64,000 nucleotides of DNA from Gibbula magus (lineage: Eukaryota > Mollusca > Gastropoda > Trochida > Trochidae): the NCBI GenBank assembly GCA_936450465.1, contig OW388293.1, forward strand, positions 29,765,860-29,829,859. The letters are read 5' to 3'. The notes beneath the pieces are model-generated. The model was not told the origin of the DNA, searched no databases, and saw nothing but the letters and a program-made list of their open reading frames with translations. Positions 24,005 through 34,884 of this stretch are shown piece after piece (within the stretch, counting starts at the first letter, position 1; each line of letters opens with the position of its first letter). The position numbers and the translations under genes are program-made.

Positions 24005-24278
24005 TTCTGAGGTGATAGAGGTGACGTGATTTCGGGTTTAAAGAGTATTTCGCTTATACCGCGGCGGCTAGTATTACGGCCGGGAGAAAGCCCGCAACGC
24101 CTGCGAGCATCCGCTGAAACTAGCGAACCATACGCTCAAATTCAATGTACCCAAACTTTACTGCGTGTAGAACAGTTCTCTTGCCGTGCTCCTGGCGGGA
24201 TTCGAACCCCAGACCTCTTGATCCGAAGCCGAACGCGCTACCCACTGCGCTATCCCGCCCCCTTCTGAGGTGATAGAG
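24005..24278 (-). mobile_element. tRNA-derived SINE with 16-bp target duplication
   Basis: The element (24021-24262) reads on the minus strand. It starts with a tRNA-like head GGCGGGATAGCGCAGTGGGT with A-box and a GGTTCGAATCC B-box of the RNA polymerase III promoter, and ends near 24021 with an AAACCCGAAATCACG-like tail. Exact direct repeats TTCTGAGGTGATAGAG at 24005-24020 and 24263-24278 are the target duplication. The head looks like an Arg-type tRNA with anticodon loop CTTCGGA, but its anticodon stem has mismatches, so it is not a working tRNA gene. A relative lies at 53134-53423. Confidence 0.85.
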
Positions 24279-24559
24279 ATCTTTTTCGAATAATGGTATC
24301 TTACATTTTAAGTTCTATAACTAATGCTGTCAAGTCATCGCTTTGTATGCGTGTGTGTAAAAACAGTGTAATATTGTTTAAACACGAATATATTATATGT
24401 TTGAGGATAAATGTGTTAAAAGTTAAAACACATCAATTGTCTGTTAAGGTGCCAATTTCCTGAATAATAAAAACAGCAACTTCATATATCAATACGTCTC
24501 GGTTTCTGTATCTATTCTAAGACTTACATGACAGCGTATAAAAAAGGACATATGCGATG

Positions 24560-24690
24560 CGTGGGTGTGACAAGTGTGTACAAATGATTTCCTGCAGATC
24601 AATATCTTGCCTTATAATTAAGGAGCAGTCATTGATAAAACATTACTATCACACCATTCTTGAAACTGCCATCCATTGTACGGATATGGA
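24560..24690 (+). repeat. Dispersed repeat, copy 2 (partner at 1096)
   Basis: GATGCGTGGGTGTGACAAG, ACAAATGAT, GCAGATCAATATCT and GATAAAAC follow the same order as at 1096-1215. Confidence 0.5.
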
Positions 24691-25326
24691 CTCGTTTTTA
24701 CTTCCTGATCTCACTAATTAATCAGACACTCTGTTGTTCAGATATGACGTCAGCTCCTATACAGTAACGGTATGAGACACCCGCTTGCAAGAATGGTCAT
24801 TTTCGTTCTGAATCGGTTTATTGAGACCTATAGCGCACATGTATAAGATGATTTCATTTCTTCTCTGGAATGAATCCATGCGTTGTGGGACTTTGATCAA
24901 TTAAATCCGCATCACCTAAGTCACATTTATTTACGACGGTACATTACAAATGCAGATATGGTTGAAATAATGACCGCAGACCGGGTAAATATCTGTCTAA
25001 CCATCGAGCGGTATGCTTGAGTGAACTCTACTCCAAACAGTGCTTTAACTTCACGTGTACACTGCGCGAGGTTCACGTGCAAATCGATTCGTGTCTATTC
25101 TCAGATGTCAATTAGCAATTCTAAGCAAGCAACTAACTGTTTCGTTTCGTTTTTACTTCAGAAACTACATCACCGCTACCTTATATATGTGAATAAAAAG
25201 ATGAACTATTCAAATAAAAACGTTTGTGAAATTAGTTATGACAACAAATACTGTTTTAACTAGCCATTCAGTCCATGACCATCTATCTATCTGTGGTAGC
25301 GTTCCTACTAGCTTTGACTAGTGGGA

Positions 25327-25398
25327 TGTCCCTTTAGCTCAACTGGTCGAGAGCAGGACTCTCAACCGGAGGTCCCGGGTTCGATTCCCACTGGAGGT
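25327..25398 (+). repeat. tRNA-like sequence (SINE head or tRNA pseudogene)
   Basis: Contains a perfect A-box (TAGCTCAACTGG) and B-box (GGTTCGATTCC) at tRNA spacing, ending CCCACTGGAGG. The anticodon stem around CTCTCAA and the T-stem do not pair well, and the acceptor is weak. It is therefore a tRNA-derived repeat and not a functional tRNA gene. No tail or target duplication was identified. Confidence 0.6.
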
Positions 25399-25649
25399 GA
25401 TCTCATAATCACTTCTGTTACATATATATCAGCATTAAGCGAAACCCGTGGCTGGACGGACGTTGTTCATTCATCTTGTGATTTACGGACATGCATGAAT
25501 GTTATGAGTTACTATCTTCATGTGCTGCACATAATCAAAGGCGCATGGTCGCAAGAAGTAGGGCAACATGGAGTGGTGTCTGATGCTTCAAACGGTTTTA
25601 CTTTGTATCCCACCGGTATGTAATACCGTTGGATATAGTCGTCACCATG

Positions 25650-26270
25650 TCCGTCCGTCTGTCCGTAATCGTTTCGTTTCCTGAGCAGAACTCGAAAATC
25701 TATATGTACATGTAGGTAAAATATGATGGCAGGACAACACTGAGTGAAACAAAAATGATTTAAAGGATCCCCTTAAGCTAGGGAAAGTGTTTTTCGAAGT
25801 GCGATAGGTGAAATGACGAGGAGAAGCCGAGACATGTTTACCATATCGAACCAAGAGGTCGGTTATCAAGAGGTTGGGTATCTGATAACCAACCTCTCGC
25901 TTGCTTGGTGGTCGGTTATCTAAAAATAACTACCTCTGATATTGACCTGATAACCACACCATGTGATGTATAATATAAATAACCGTTTTTTTAAATTATT
26001 GTATTAAAAGTATGTATTTGCACTTCTCTCCTTTTGCAATTTGGAAAAGTTTTTGACCAGAATGTTCTCACTTTACACTTATAAAACAGTTTCGGTGTCA
26101 AATATTTTTCTCCGTTTTTATTGAGTCTAGAATAAGAGATGTCCCCTTGAAATAATTGTCCTGTGTTCTGGCTAGTAACCTGTATAATCATTAATATTTT
26201 TGTTCATTTGGTAGCTCGGCGTAAAAAAAGAAAGGGCATTGTTATTATCATATCTACAAGATATATAAAA
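25650..26270. other. Non-coding stretch with a small hairpin
   Basis: CCGTCCGTCTGTCCGT is a short tandem. AGAGGTTGGGTATC against GATAACCAACCTCT near 25868-25902, with CGGTTATC units outside, forms an imperfect hairpin. No gene seen. Confidence 0.45.
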
Positions 26271-26276
26271 ACAATA

Positions 26277-27900
26277 AGGCGACCCGATTTTATTATGGAA
26301 ACCCGAGATTCCATAATTGACCAACGTAAATAACATAAGTGAGAAGTTCAAATTCTATCAAAAACCTATTTTTATACTTTGACTAAGATATTGACGAAAA
26401 TTCCAACTTTCTACCCCGCACCGTACGTGAGATACAGACCCCCTTGCCCATGGGTATGCCCATGGGAAAGTTCGCCCATGGGCCTGCCCATGGGCCGGCC
26501 CATGGGCGAGAGGTTGATAAAATTTGAGTTACACAAAAATTATTTTCTAATTTTTAATAATGGGTCTAGCAGTAACATATTTTAGGTATTTGTGAACTCC
26601 CCCAATGCAAAGGAATTTTTTTTTCCCATGGGCGAGATTTCCCATGGGCGAGATTTCACCAATGGGCGAGACTTCGCCCATGGGCCAGGTTGCCCATGGG
26701 CGTATTTCCCATGGGCCAATGTTGACTTTGGCAAACATATAATGTTTGTGAAATGTTGACTTTGAAAAAAAAACGTTTGTGAAATGTTGACTTTGAAAAA
26801 AAAAGTTTGTGAAATGTTGACTTTGGAAAAAATAGAATGTTTGTGAAATGTTGACTTTGGAAATATTGACTTTTAAAATATTTATTGATTTTGGTGGAAG
26901 TGTTACTTTGATAAAATATGGACTTGTTGATTTTAATACATATTTTGAGTTATATGAATGGTTGACTTATGAAATATTCATTTTAGTGAAATGTTGTGTA
27001 GTTTAAGTTTAACTTATATAAAATGTTAACTTTGGTGACATGTTGACTTTGAAAAAGATATTTTGAATTTAGTGAAATGTTGACTTTAATCACATATTTA
27101 CATCTTGACTTTAATCACATATGTTGACCTCGATCATGGGCCGGATTTCCCATTGGCTATATTTCCCATGGGCGAAACCTCGCCCATGGGCCAATGTTGA
27201 CTATGCAAACATATAATGTTTGTGAATGTTGACTTTGGGGGGAAAATAATGTTTTTTGAAATGTTTACTTTGGAAATATTTATTGACATTGGTGAAAGTG
27301 TTACTTTGATAAAATGGGTGACATGGTGACATGTTGACTTTGAAAAAGATATTTTGAATTTTATGAAATATTGACTTTGATCACACATTGATTTTGATGA
27401 AAGATAGTTTGAGTTAAGCGAATTGTTGACTTACATTAATTATGTTATGTTAATTTATTTACTTTGGTGAAGTATGCTTATATCATGAAATATTAATTCC
27501 ATATTTATTCCATTTTATTCACTTTGGTGAAGTTTGAAATGTTGACTTTGATTATATATATTGAGCTTGGTGAAATGGTGATTTTGGAATTGATGCCACT
27601 TTGGTGAAATGTTGACTTTGAAAATATTATAATGATGGTGAAATGTTGACTACGGAAATATTGGTTGACTTTTGTGGAAGTTTTACTTTAATAAAATATT
27701 GACTTTGGTGAAATGTTGACTTTGAAAAGATATATCGAGTTTGATGACATGTTTAATTATATGTTAACGTGGTGACTTATTGACTTTGAGAATATATTTT
27801 GAGTTTAGTGAATTGTTGACTTCTAAACGATTGACTTTAGTGACATAGTTTTACTTTGAAATATTTATTGGCGATGTTGAAGTTTGAGTTTAATAAGATT
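26277..27900 (+). repeat. CCCATGGGC-palindrome / GTTGACTTTG minisatellite repeat, copy 1
   Basis: From GGCGACCCGATTTT at 26277 this copy carries clusters of the palindrome GCCCATGGGC (at least ten between 26445 and 26720, more at 27135-27195), then diverged tandem units of GTTGACTTTGGTGAAAT-type sequence to about 27860. The first 700 bases recur, inverted, at 40180-41049. Open frames such as 26547-26738 (minus) are repeat by-products and are found unchanged in the other copy. There is no protein, no clear terminal inverted repeat and no target duplication; class unknown. Confidence 0.75.
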
Positions 27901-27984
27901 TTGAAAACACTATGGTATGGCTTAAGGAGCGCGTTTCAAACAGTAAGTATTAGCTTTTTTGACTACGCTGTTGCCCACAATACA

Positions 27985-28465
27985 GACAGACAGACAGATA
28001 GTTTATTCAGTCTCACCCCATATATACACATACATAAAATAATATCAATAAAATATAAATACATCTGGGCCACCCTAAAACTAGGGTTATGAGAGACTAT
28101 CTATACATATAAAAAAATGCAATGACTACAAATAAAAGGTATGAATGTAAGAGCAAACGTGGTTATAAATCAGATACTAAAACTTTGGTTAAATATAGAA
28201 TAATACATATATTTGTATAAATATAGGTATACATATAAACTGTGCATAAAAGGACATAAAATAATATATTATAAAAAAGTCAATTTTTAAACAATACATT
28301 TCGACGTTTTTCCAGCAGTAGTTTGCAGCTTCTGGCACTTTCTTTTAAAATAGTTGGGCTTGCTAGGATAAATGATAGACGTTCCGGGTCGGTGGCAGTA
28401 TTAAAATTGTTCCATTTGGCTTGACAGGTTCTAAGCAGTGGTTCTCTGATTGTTTTGTAGAGTGG
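27985..28465 (-). pseudogene. 3' end of a LINE ORF2, 5'-truncated, (CTGT)n tail
   Basis: The complement from 28465 reads HCPLYKTIREPLLRTC, AKWNNFNTATDPERLSFILA and ESARSCKLLLEKRR up to a stop. This is the C-terminus of a non-LTR retrotransposon protein, starting inside its zinc knuckle. The 3' untranslated part follows, ending AATAAACTATCTGTCTGTCTGT at 27985. The same tail on the plus strand ends the fragment at 37342-37440. The truncated head-end abuts the 5' region of the intact LINE. Confidence 0.75.
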
Positions 28466-28627
28466 GCAGTGTCATCGAGACTGATGATTTATACACTAAG
28501 AGTTAAGTCCCCTGGTACGGTGGCTGGGCTGAACAGCTCGCTGTACAAATTTTCTGGTTTTACTAATTTGAGATGGTTTGAGACACTTTTTGGTTGTGCA
28601 TATGTTGCCTAAACAGCAATTGTGCAA

Positions 28628-29635
28628 ATGAATCGAGAAGCTGGAGGGAAACCACCCCGAAAAAAGTCAAAATCAAAGAAGAAACAAATCGACAGCCCCG
28701 ACGCATCAAATCAGCGACCTACCAACATGGCGACCCCGGGTATGAACGCTTCACATGTAAGTTCTGACTCCCTCGACTTAATGCATCACCAAGCTATGTC
28801 ACAGCAGACTGCTCCATACAATATGGCTCCTGATATGAGACAGTATGGAAATCAGAATAACTACCCCGAACGAATGCTATACAGTCACCATGTTAGCCCT
28901 CACCAATCACATGAACCCCCACCCTGGGCAAATGAACTTATGCACAAAGTGGACAATATTTCAAAACGGCTTCAAAAATTAGATGTGATTGAACAGTCTA
29001 TGATTCAAATGAAGGATCAAATAAAAAATGTGGTGGATAGAATTAATGAAGTTGAAACTAGCCAACAGTTACTCAGCAACATATGGGAAGAAAATAGAAA
29101 TCATAATGACAAACATTTTTCGAAACAAGATGCAAGTCTTATTGCACTTAACAAAATAGTTGAAGAAACAAAATCCACTAACTCTAAACTGAAAGAAGAC
29201 ATGATAGAAATCCAGTGTAGAAGCATGAGGGACAACCTCCTCTTCTTCAACATACAGGAGGGCGGTGAGGCAGAGGACTGTGCTGTGACTATTCAACGTT
29301 TCGTGGCAGAAAAATTGTCTCTCACCGACACTCTGGAGATTGACAGGGCTCACAGAATGGGTAAACCCGTCACAGGTAAAACTCGCCCCATTGTTGTGAA
29401 ATTCCAAAAGTCCCAACAGCGTGATGTGATAAGAAAGAATAGCCACAAACTGAAACAATCCCCTTACTCCATCTCCGAGCAGTTGCCCCGTGAAGTTCAG
29501 GACAGGAGGAAATCTTTGATGCCAGTCTTCAAGAAGGCGAAGTCACAGAATAAGAAGGCTGTATTTGTACGTGACAAACTTTATGTGGATGGCAAGCTTC
29601 ACCTAGCTAGCACAGAAGGAATTACTTCCAGCTAG
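28628..29635 (+). CDS. LINE ORF1 protein (coiled coil, nucleic-acid-binding)
   Basis: About 335 residues from ATG 28628 (an earlier in-frame GTG is at 28622) to TAG 29633-29635. A basic stretch near residue 10 (PPRKKSKSKKKQ) could serve RNA binding or nuclear import. A Gln/His/Met-rich segment follows, then a long coiled coil at about residues 103-200 (heptads such as KRLQKLDVIEQSMIQM). The C-terminal domain (about 198-325) contains RSMRDNLLFFNI, EIDRAHRMGK and RPIVVKFQKS, the arrangement of L1 ORF1 / transposase-22-type domains that bind element RNA and help form the ribonucleoprotein. ORF2 follows in the same frame directly after the TAG. The role is inferred from the family. Confidence 0.85.
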   Translation: MNREAGGKPPRKKSKSKKKQIDSPDASNQRPTNMATPGMNASHVSSDSLDLMHHQAMSQQTAPYNMAPDMRQYGNQNNYPERMLYSHHVSPHQSHEPPPWANELMHKVDNISKRLQKLDVIEQSMIQMKDQIKNVVDRINEVETSQQLLSNIWEENRNHNDKHFSKQDASLIALNKIVEETKSTNSKLKEDMIEIQCRSMRDNLLFFNIQEGGEAEDCAVTIQRFVAEKLSLTDTLEIDRAHRMGKPVTGKTRPIVVKFQKSQQRDVIRKNSHKLKQSPYSISEQLPREVQDRRKSLMPVFKKAKSQNKKAVFVRDKLYVDGKLHLASTEGITSS

Positions 29636-32600
29636 GAATCCCTGGAGGATGTACTCTCTGAACATGTATCCATTATCTCATGGAACATAAATGGCGGTTT
29701 TCACCATAAATGGAATGACCCATCCTTCAACAATTTCATATGCACGTATGACATTGTACATCTAACAGAGTGCTGGATTGAAAACTCATACAGTCTTGAT
29801 GTCCCTGGTTACACTTCACATATAGTGCCTAGATCGCATACAAAATCAAAGCAGGGAGGCGGAAGTATTGTCCTCATTAAGAATAAACTTTCAAAGTTAG
29901 TTACTCTCTCTGAAATATCCTGTGACTCTATAGTTTGGATAAAATTTGATAAATCAATATCTTTGCATCGCAAGGATGTGTATTGTGCATGTGTTTACGT
30001 ACCTCCAAATGGTTCTTCATATTATAAACACTACAACTGTGATGTGTTCTATGAGCTGGAAGATCAAATTTCCAAATATTTCTCAATGGGAAAAGTATTC
30101 CTACTAGGTGATTTCAACAGCCGGACTCAAACAAAACAGGATTTCATTAGTAACGATAAACTACCTTCTACTATCACCGATCACCTCAATGACTCATTCA
30201 TGTATAAAGAAGATTCTGAAATGGTAGATCGTGTAAACCCAGACACTGGTCAAAATTGCTTTGGAAATAGACTGCTCTCACTGTGTAAAACTACTGGACT
30301 AAGAATTCTAAATGGTAGACACAACAAAAACATGTCAAATGATTATACTTTTAATGGATCAAATGGTTTAAGTGTGATTGACTATTTGATATGCCCTCCT
30401 GATATGTTTGAAATGTTCCCATCGTTTGTTGTGAGCAGTTTCACTATGTTTTCGGACCACGCCCCCTTACACGTGGAGCTGACAACACAACTTCAACCTA
30501 CATTTGAAATCGACAACCAAAGCCAGGGTGAAGGTCAGCCACACGTCAATCATCGATGGCGCCCAGATTGCCTTAACGAAGGTAGAGCAGCACTAGTTTC
30601 AGTTATTGACAAGTTAGACAACAGTTTTAAGAAGGATAATATTTCATCCCAAACATCTATGGATAACAGCGTTGACAATTTCACTGCAGTTTTATCAGAT
30701 GCTATGACCCCTTTCTTCAGCTCTTGCAATCGACATCCATCACGTGACCTACCCGATGCAGAAGCGCGTAAGCCACGCCCCCATTCTCGTGTCAACGACA
30801 AGCCCTGGTTCGACGACTCGCTGAAGACGAACTACATGGACTATTCCCGCGCACTTAAGGCATTTAACCAAAATAAAACCCATGAAAACCATGTTCAACT
30901 GCATGAAAAGAAAACAATATATAAACTGAACGAAAGAAAGTGCAAAAGACGTTATTTAAGATCGGAAGGCAACAGATTAGACCAACTCAGGAAAACTAAC
31001 CCAAAACAATTTCATGCTAAATTTAACAGACGTAAAAAGACAAATATTGATGTGCCATTGGCTGACTTTCATGATTATTTTAAAGGGCTTGCTGGTGACT
31101 CTGATAGTACCGACTCTGATAGTACCCAACAAAATACAGCTGGTGTGTTTGAGGACATTGTTGTACATGAACTGGATAAGGAGATTACCACAGCTGAGAT
31201 TAAGCAAGCTATTCGCTGTTTAAAGCGTGATAAATCACATGGCCCTGACTGTATAATAAATGAATATTTCATTGAATTTGATGCATATTTAACGCCTCTT
31301 ATATACAGAATATTTAACTGTATTTTATCAACAGGCTTTTTCCCCAAAAGTTGGTCATCTGCTGTCATAATTCCAGTTTTCAAGAAAGGGGATAGCTGTA
31401 TTCCAGAAAATTATCGTGGTATAAGTCTCATTAGCTGTTTCGGGAAGCTCTTAACTAGAATCTTTAATGAAAGACTTTTGGACTGGTCCTCGGTTAATGA
31501 TAGTATACCGGATTTTCAGTTTGGCTTTCGCCCACAGCTTAGTACTGTTGATGCTATATTTTCTCTTCACTCCATGATAAGCCTCAGTCTTAATAATAAT
31601 AAACGTATGTATTGTGCCTTTGTGGACTTTAAGCGCGCATTTGATTCTATAGATCGGTCTAAGCTATGGTTTAAGTTGTCGAAAATGGGTATAAAGGGTA
31701 AGCTGATGTCAGTTATTTATTCGTTGTATTTGAATGTTAGATCATGTGTAAGTGTTGGTGGTTTCGATAGTGAATATTTCAAGAATAGTATTGGCTTAAT
31801 GCAAGGTGAAGTTTTATCTCCAATTTTATTCTCGTTTTATCTCAGCGATTTTGAGGTCTCGTTTTTAGAAGATAAATGCGTTCCCTTTAATTGTAAAACT
31901 CTCAGTATCTTTTTGTTAATGTATGCAGATGACTTAGTTTTAATTTCAGAATCAATTCAAGGATTACAGTCGCAATTAGATTCGTTGTTGAGTTACTCTA
32001 ATCGCTGGGGACTAGAGGTTAATATTGCTAAGACTAAAATAGTTTGTTTCCGGAAAGGTGGTAAGCGTAGGTTTTCTGAAAGTTGGTGTTATAATAATTG
32101 TGTAATTGAGGTTGTTGATAGTTTCACATACTTGGGAGTGGTCTTTAACTATAATAATAAGTTTACAAAGGCTCAATTACAGCTTGCAGATCAAGGCAGG
32201 AAGGCATTGTTTTCACTCTATAGTAATATACGTACACTCTCTCTAAATCCGGAATCCTTGTTGTCAGTTTTTGATTGCTATGTCTGCAGTATATTAGGTT
32301 ATGCGTCAGAGGTCTGGGGTTGCCATAAAGGAGTAAATATTGAGAGGTTACACTTAGATTTCTGTAAGAGATTATTGGGAGTTAAGAAATGTACTTGTAA
32401 CGCTATGGTTTATGCAGAATTAGGTCGATTCCCCCTTTTGTATCTAAGACAGTTTAGTATGATAAAATATTGGCGCAAGTTATTAAATACAAACAATTCT
32501 GTCCTTCGAGGTTGTTATGAATGTTTATATGAGGAAGTGGAGACTCGTGGCTTGAATAATTGGGCGTATCAGGTGAAGGCAATATTGACTAGCATTGGTT

Positions 32601-33109
32601 TTAATGAAGTTTGGCTGAGGCAAGAACTCTCTCCTACAGAATTACTTCTTGTAAAACAACGGATATTAGATCAGGCATCACAACATATTTTTAGTAATTT
32701 AGTGTCTTCTTCAAAATGTGTCATTTATAGAAATATTATTGATACCTGTACATTGCAATATTATCTTTGTAAATCGGTTCCCTATTTATATAGAAAATAT
32801 CTAGCTAAATTTCGACTTAGCTCACATAACCTTGCTATTGAAACTGGCAGATACAATAATGTTAGCACTAATGAACGAAAATGTATATTCTGTAAAGATA
32901 ATGTCGAAGATGAATTTCATTTCATATTAGTATGCCCATGTTATATTGATTATAGGCAAGCTTATATTAAACCTTATTATTATCGACGTCCATCTGTATT
33001 TAAGCTTATACAACTATTAAGTGTTAGCAACGTAAAAGAACTCTGTAACCTTGGGAAATATTTGTATAAAGCTAGTTGTTTAAGGAATGAATTGATTGTT
33101 AATGAATAA
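29636..33109 (+). CDS. LINE ORF2: APE endonuclease and reverse transcriptase
   Basis: Open from the codon after the ORF1 TAG to TAA 33107-33109, 1157 codons. The first endonuclease block, SIISWNINGG, begins about 11 codons after the TAG. It is followed by LTECWI, FLLGDFNS (near 30105), VIDYLI and FSDHAPLHVEL, which together carry the catalytic Asn, Glu, Asp and His of EEP/APE nucleases. The reverse transcriptase shows ENYRGISLI, FGFRPQLST, FVDFKRAFDSIDR, LMQGEVLSPILF and MYADDLVLI (YADD at 31922-31933), with all three catalytic aspartates. A C-terminal CIFCKDNVEDEFHFILVCPC forms the zinc knuckle. No in-frame ATG lies between the TAG and the endonuclease core; the first start-like codon is GTG at 29825, already inside the domain. 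Synthesis must use readthrough of the TAG, reinitiation or a non-ATG start. Clade most like CR1/Jockey-group elements, not certain. Confidence 0.9.
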   Translation, partial: ESLEDVLSEHVSIISWNINGGFHHKWNDPSFNNFICTYDIVHLTECWIENSYSLDVPGYTSHIVPRSHTKSKQGGGSIVLIKNKLSKLVTLSEISCDSIVWIKFDKSISLHRKDVYCACVYVPPNGSSYYKHYNCDVFYELEDQISKYFSMGKVFLLGDFNSRTQTKQDFISNDKLPSTITDHLNDSFMYKEDSEMVDRVNPDTGQNCFGNRLLSLCKTTGLRILNGRHNKNMSNDYTFNGSNGLSVIDYLICPPDMFEMFPSFVVSSFTMFSDHAPLHVELTTQLQPTFEIDNQSQGEGQPHVNHRWRPDCLNEGRAALVSVIDKLDNSFKKDNISSQTSMDNSVDNFTAVLSDAMTPFFSSCNRHPSRDLPDAEARKPRPHSRVNDKPWFDDSLKTNYMDYSRALKAFNQNKTHENHVQLHEKKTIYKLNERKCKRRYLRSEGNRLDQLRKTNPKQFHAKFNRRKKTNIDVPLADFHDYFKGLAGDSDSTDSDSTQQNTAGVFEDIVVHELDKEITTAEIKQAIRCLKRDKSHGPDCIINEYFIEFDAYLTPLIYRIFNCILSTGFFPKSWSSAVIIPVFKKGDSCIPENYRGISLISCFGKLLTRIFNERLLDWSSVNDSIPDFQFGFRPQLSTVDAIFSLHSMISLSLNNNKRMYCAFVDFKRAFDSIDRSKLWFKLSKMGIKGKLMSVIYSLYLNVRSCVSVGGFDSEYFKNSIGLMQGEVLSPILFSFYLSDFEVSFLEDKCVPFNCKTLSIFLLMYADDLVLISESIQGLQSQLDSLLSYSNRWGLEVNIAKTKIVCFRKGGKRRFSESWCYNNCVIEVVDSFTYLGVVFNYNNKFTKAQLQLADQGRKALFSLYSNIRTLSLNPESLLSVFDCYVCSILGYASEVWGCHKGVNIERLHLDFCKRLLGVKKCTCNAMVYAELGRFPLLYLRQFSMIKYWRKLLNTNNSVLRGCYECLYEEVETRGLNNWAYQVKAILTSIGFNEVWLRQELSPTELLLVKQRILDQASQHIFSNLVSSSKCVIYRNIIDTCTLQYYLCKSVPYLYRKYLAKFRLSSHNLAIETGRYNNVSTNERKCIFCKDNVEDEFHFILVCPCYIDYRQAYIKPYYYRRPSVFKLIQLLSVSNVKELCNLGKYLYKASCLRNELIVNE

Positions 33110-33243
33110 TGAATTGCTGTACATTCTCCCCAAAATAATTATTATGATCATTGTTTAGTCACTATCCACCTGTACCAATTCCCGTCTTTATTATGTACTG
33201 ATTATCTGTAAAGATAAAAGTAATAAAGAATCTGAATCTGAAT

Positions 33244-33310
33244 CTGATACACAACCAAGTGCAGGTTACAGATATATGATATATTAGACCTGTGCAGTTG
33301 TGTGTATCAG
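33244..33310. repeat. Hairpin abutting the LINE 3' tail
   Basis: CTGATACACAACCAAGTGCA at 33244 pairs imperfectly with the complement at 33288-33310 (GTGCAGTTGTGTGTATCAG) around an AT-rich loop. The left arm overlaps the last tail repeat of the LINE. Confidence 0.5.
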
Positions 33311-34880
33311 AACACCATGTCTATGTAACGAGCGTGCCGTGGTATTGCGTAACATGTCTATTCGATCAACTAACCCATTGTTGTAAATTACGAAAATAAA
33401 ACAGTCCATTACTTACCTCACTTGTTTGATTCTATTTCGAGCGGTTTTAATCATTGAATAGCACAGAACATACATACGTATATACATTCTTGCATGTATG
33501 GTAGTGCTCAGTTGTTCCTAGCGTCAAAATACTTCATTGCCTCTTTTGAACAAGGGATTACTTCGCAAATATTATGAACACTGATCTAATATATTCATTA
33601 TTCGTTTGTATCAATAATCAGCGAAACGTTTTACTTTTAGAAATGTAATGATGTAATGAATTCAGAATGTTCTCATTTTTGGCGTTTTCAAATTCGCCAG
33701 TACCCTACAAATTTTAATTAATTCGAACTCTTGCAATTAGTCTCCAATTTAGATATTGAGATGACCCACTCACTGTTAGTCTGTTGGCAGCAGTGAAGGG
33801 GGTACATGAAAAGTCTATATTAAGTTCTTAATAATTTCATTTGTTTATAATTTCGGCCGCTTTCTCAATACGATACAGGGATTATCAAAGACATCTTACG
33901 ATTTTGACGGGTATTATGTATGAAAAGCCTTTTCACACAAGTGTCCTTCCCCTAAACAAATATATATTAAGTTTATAGATATGTAGTCAGTTTTTAACCA
34001 GACGTTTCCACAATATACTCTCCGGTTTGCATTCAAATGAAAATAATCCAAAATGAATATACCACTCTTTTCTAAAATCTCAGATAATTCCTGAGTGTTT
34101 AACCATCAAATCAGTGAACCGTATCTCCTGAACATCCCAGTGACCACGTGTGTGTATCTCTGAGTCAACTACACACGTGTCAAAATACTCCGATTGAAAT
34201 AACAGTATTGGCAACAATACGAATATATACGTATTTTTTAATTGGTTTATGGTAATACCCAAACAAACTGCCCCTTTGCAATACACACTTATCCCAGTAT
34301 ACCCAGTATATCATATTCCATTTAGCTCGTTAAGAGCGCGACTTGGCTCCTCATAGGATGACTAGTGATGGTAATTAGATACTATAGTACTGTACAGCAT
34401 ACATACTGGTTCATTTCAAATTTTATTTGAGAGCTTAATGAACAATTTACATGTTTTTTGTTTTTAATTTTAAGTTGACAATGTTGCATAATGTAAGCGT
34501 TAATACAGCGTGGTAATAGTTTAATAGGTTTGCTACAAGTTTGAGATTCAAGTAAAATAGACAGGCAGATGTCATGACTTTGTTTATGATATTTAACGGT
34601 TAACAAAATTTATTATGTTTCAAATATTTTGGTACGGTTGTTGGAAGTGTGATCATATCTAAATGTCCATGTAGTTACATAAACATTGCTTGCTACACGT
34701 TTGTATTTCGTATTCATATTGCAATAAATGATTTGAAAGCATTATCTTTTCAAGTTATCATACAATACCGAGATGAAGTGAACATGGTATTTGTCAAGAA
34801 TTGACAGATATTTTATTTATTATGTCAATATTTCTGTGAAAATTTCACTGTTGCAGTTGACAGATTTCAATGGCAGCGGT
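33311..34880. other. AT-rich non-coding stretch
   Basis: Only short, unrecognised open frames on both strands; no repeat structure seen. Confidence 0.55.
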
Positions 34881-34884
34881 TTAA

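Larger units (their letters stand above)
28466..33247 (+). mobile_element. Probably full-length non-LTR retrotransposon with two intact ORFs
   Basis: Two uninterrupted ORFs in one frame are followed by a short 3' untranslated region, AATAAA at about 33223, and a GAATCT-unit tail to 33247, typical of CR1/Jockey-type LINEs that end in short tandem repeats. The 5' boundary is set only by where the adjacent minus-strand LINE fragment stops reading, about 28465. That leaves about 160 bases of leader. No target duplication was recognised. Intact frames suggest recent activity. The related decayed copy at 16577-17690 shows the family is older here. Confidence 0.75.

Noticed and set aside
24190..24260. 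Functional tRNA-Arg gene
   Set aside because: A- and B-boxes are fine, but the anticodon stem is mismatched and the sequence continues into a SINE body flanked by a target duplication.
25327..25398. Functional tRNA gene
   Set aside because: The anticodon stem and T-stem do not pair; promoter boxes alone are kept, as in SINE heads.
26547..26738. 63-residue open frame found identically at 40588-40779
   Set aside because: Identity reflects the inverted repeat copies, and the sequence is made of CCCATGGGC units read as PMG/PWA phrases.
30550..31383. Open frames antisense or out of frame within 28.6-33.1 kb
   Set aside because: Shadows of the LINE ORFs with no domain of their own.
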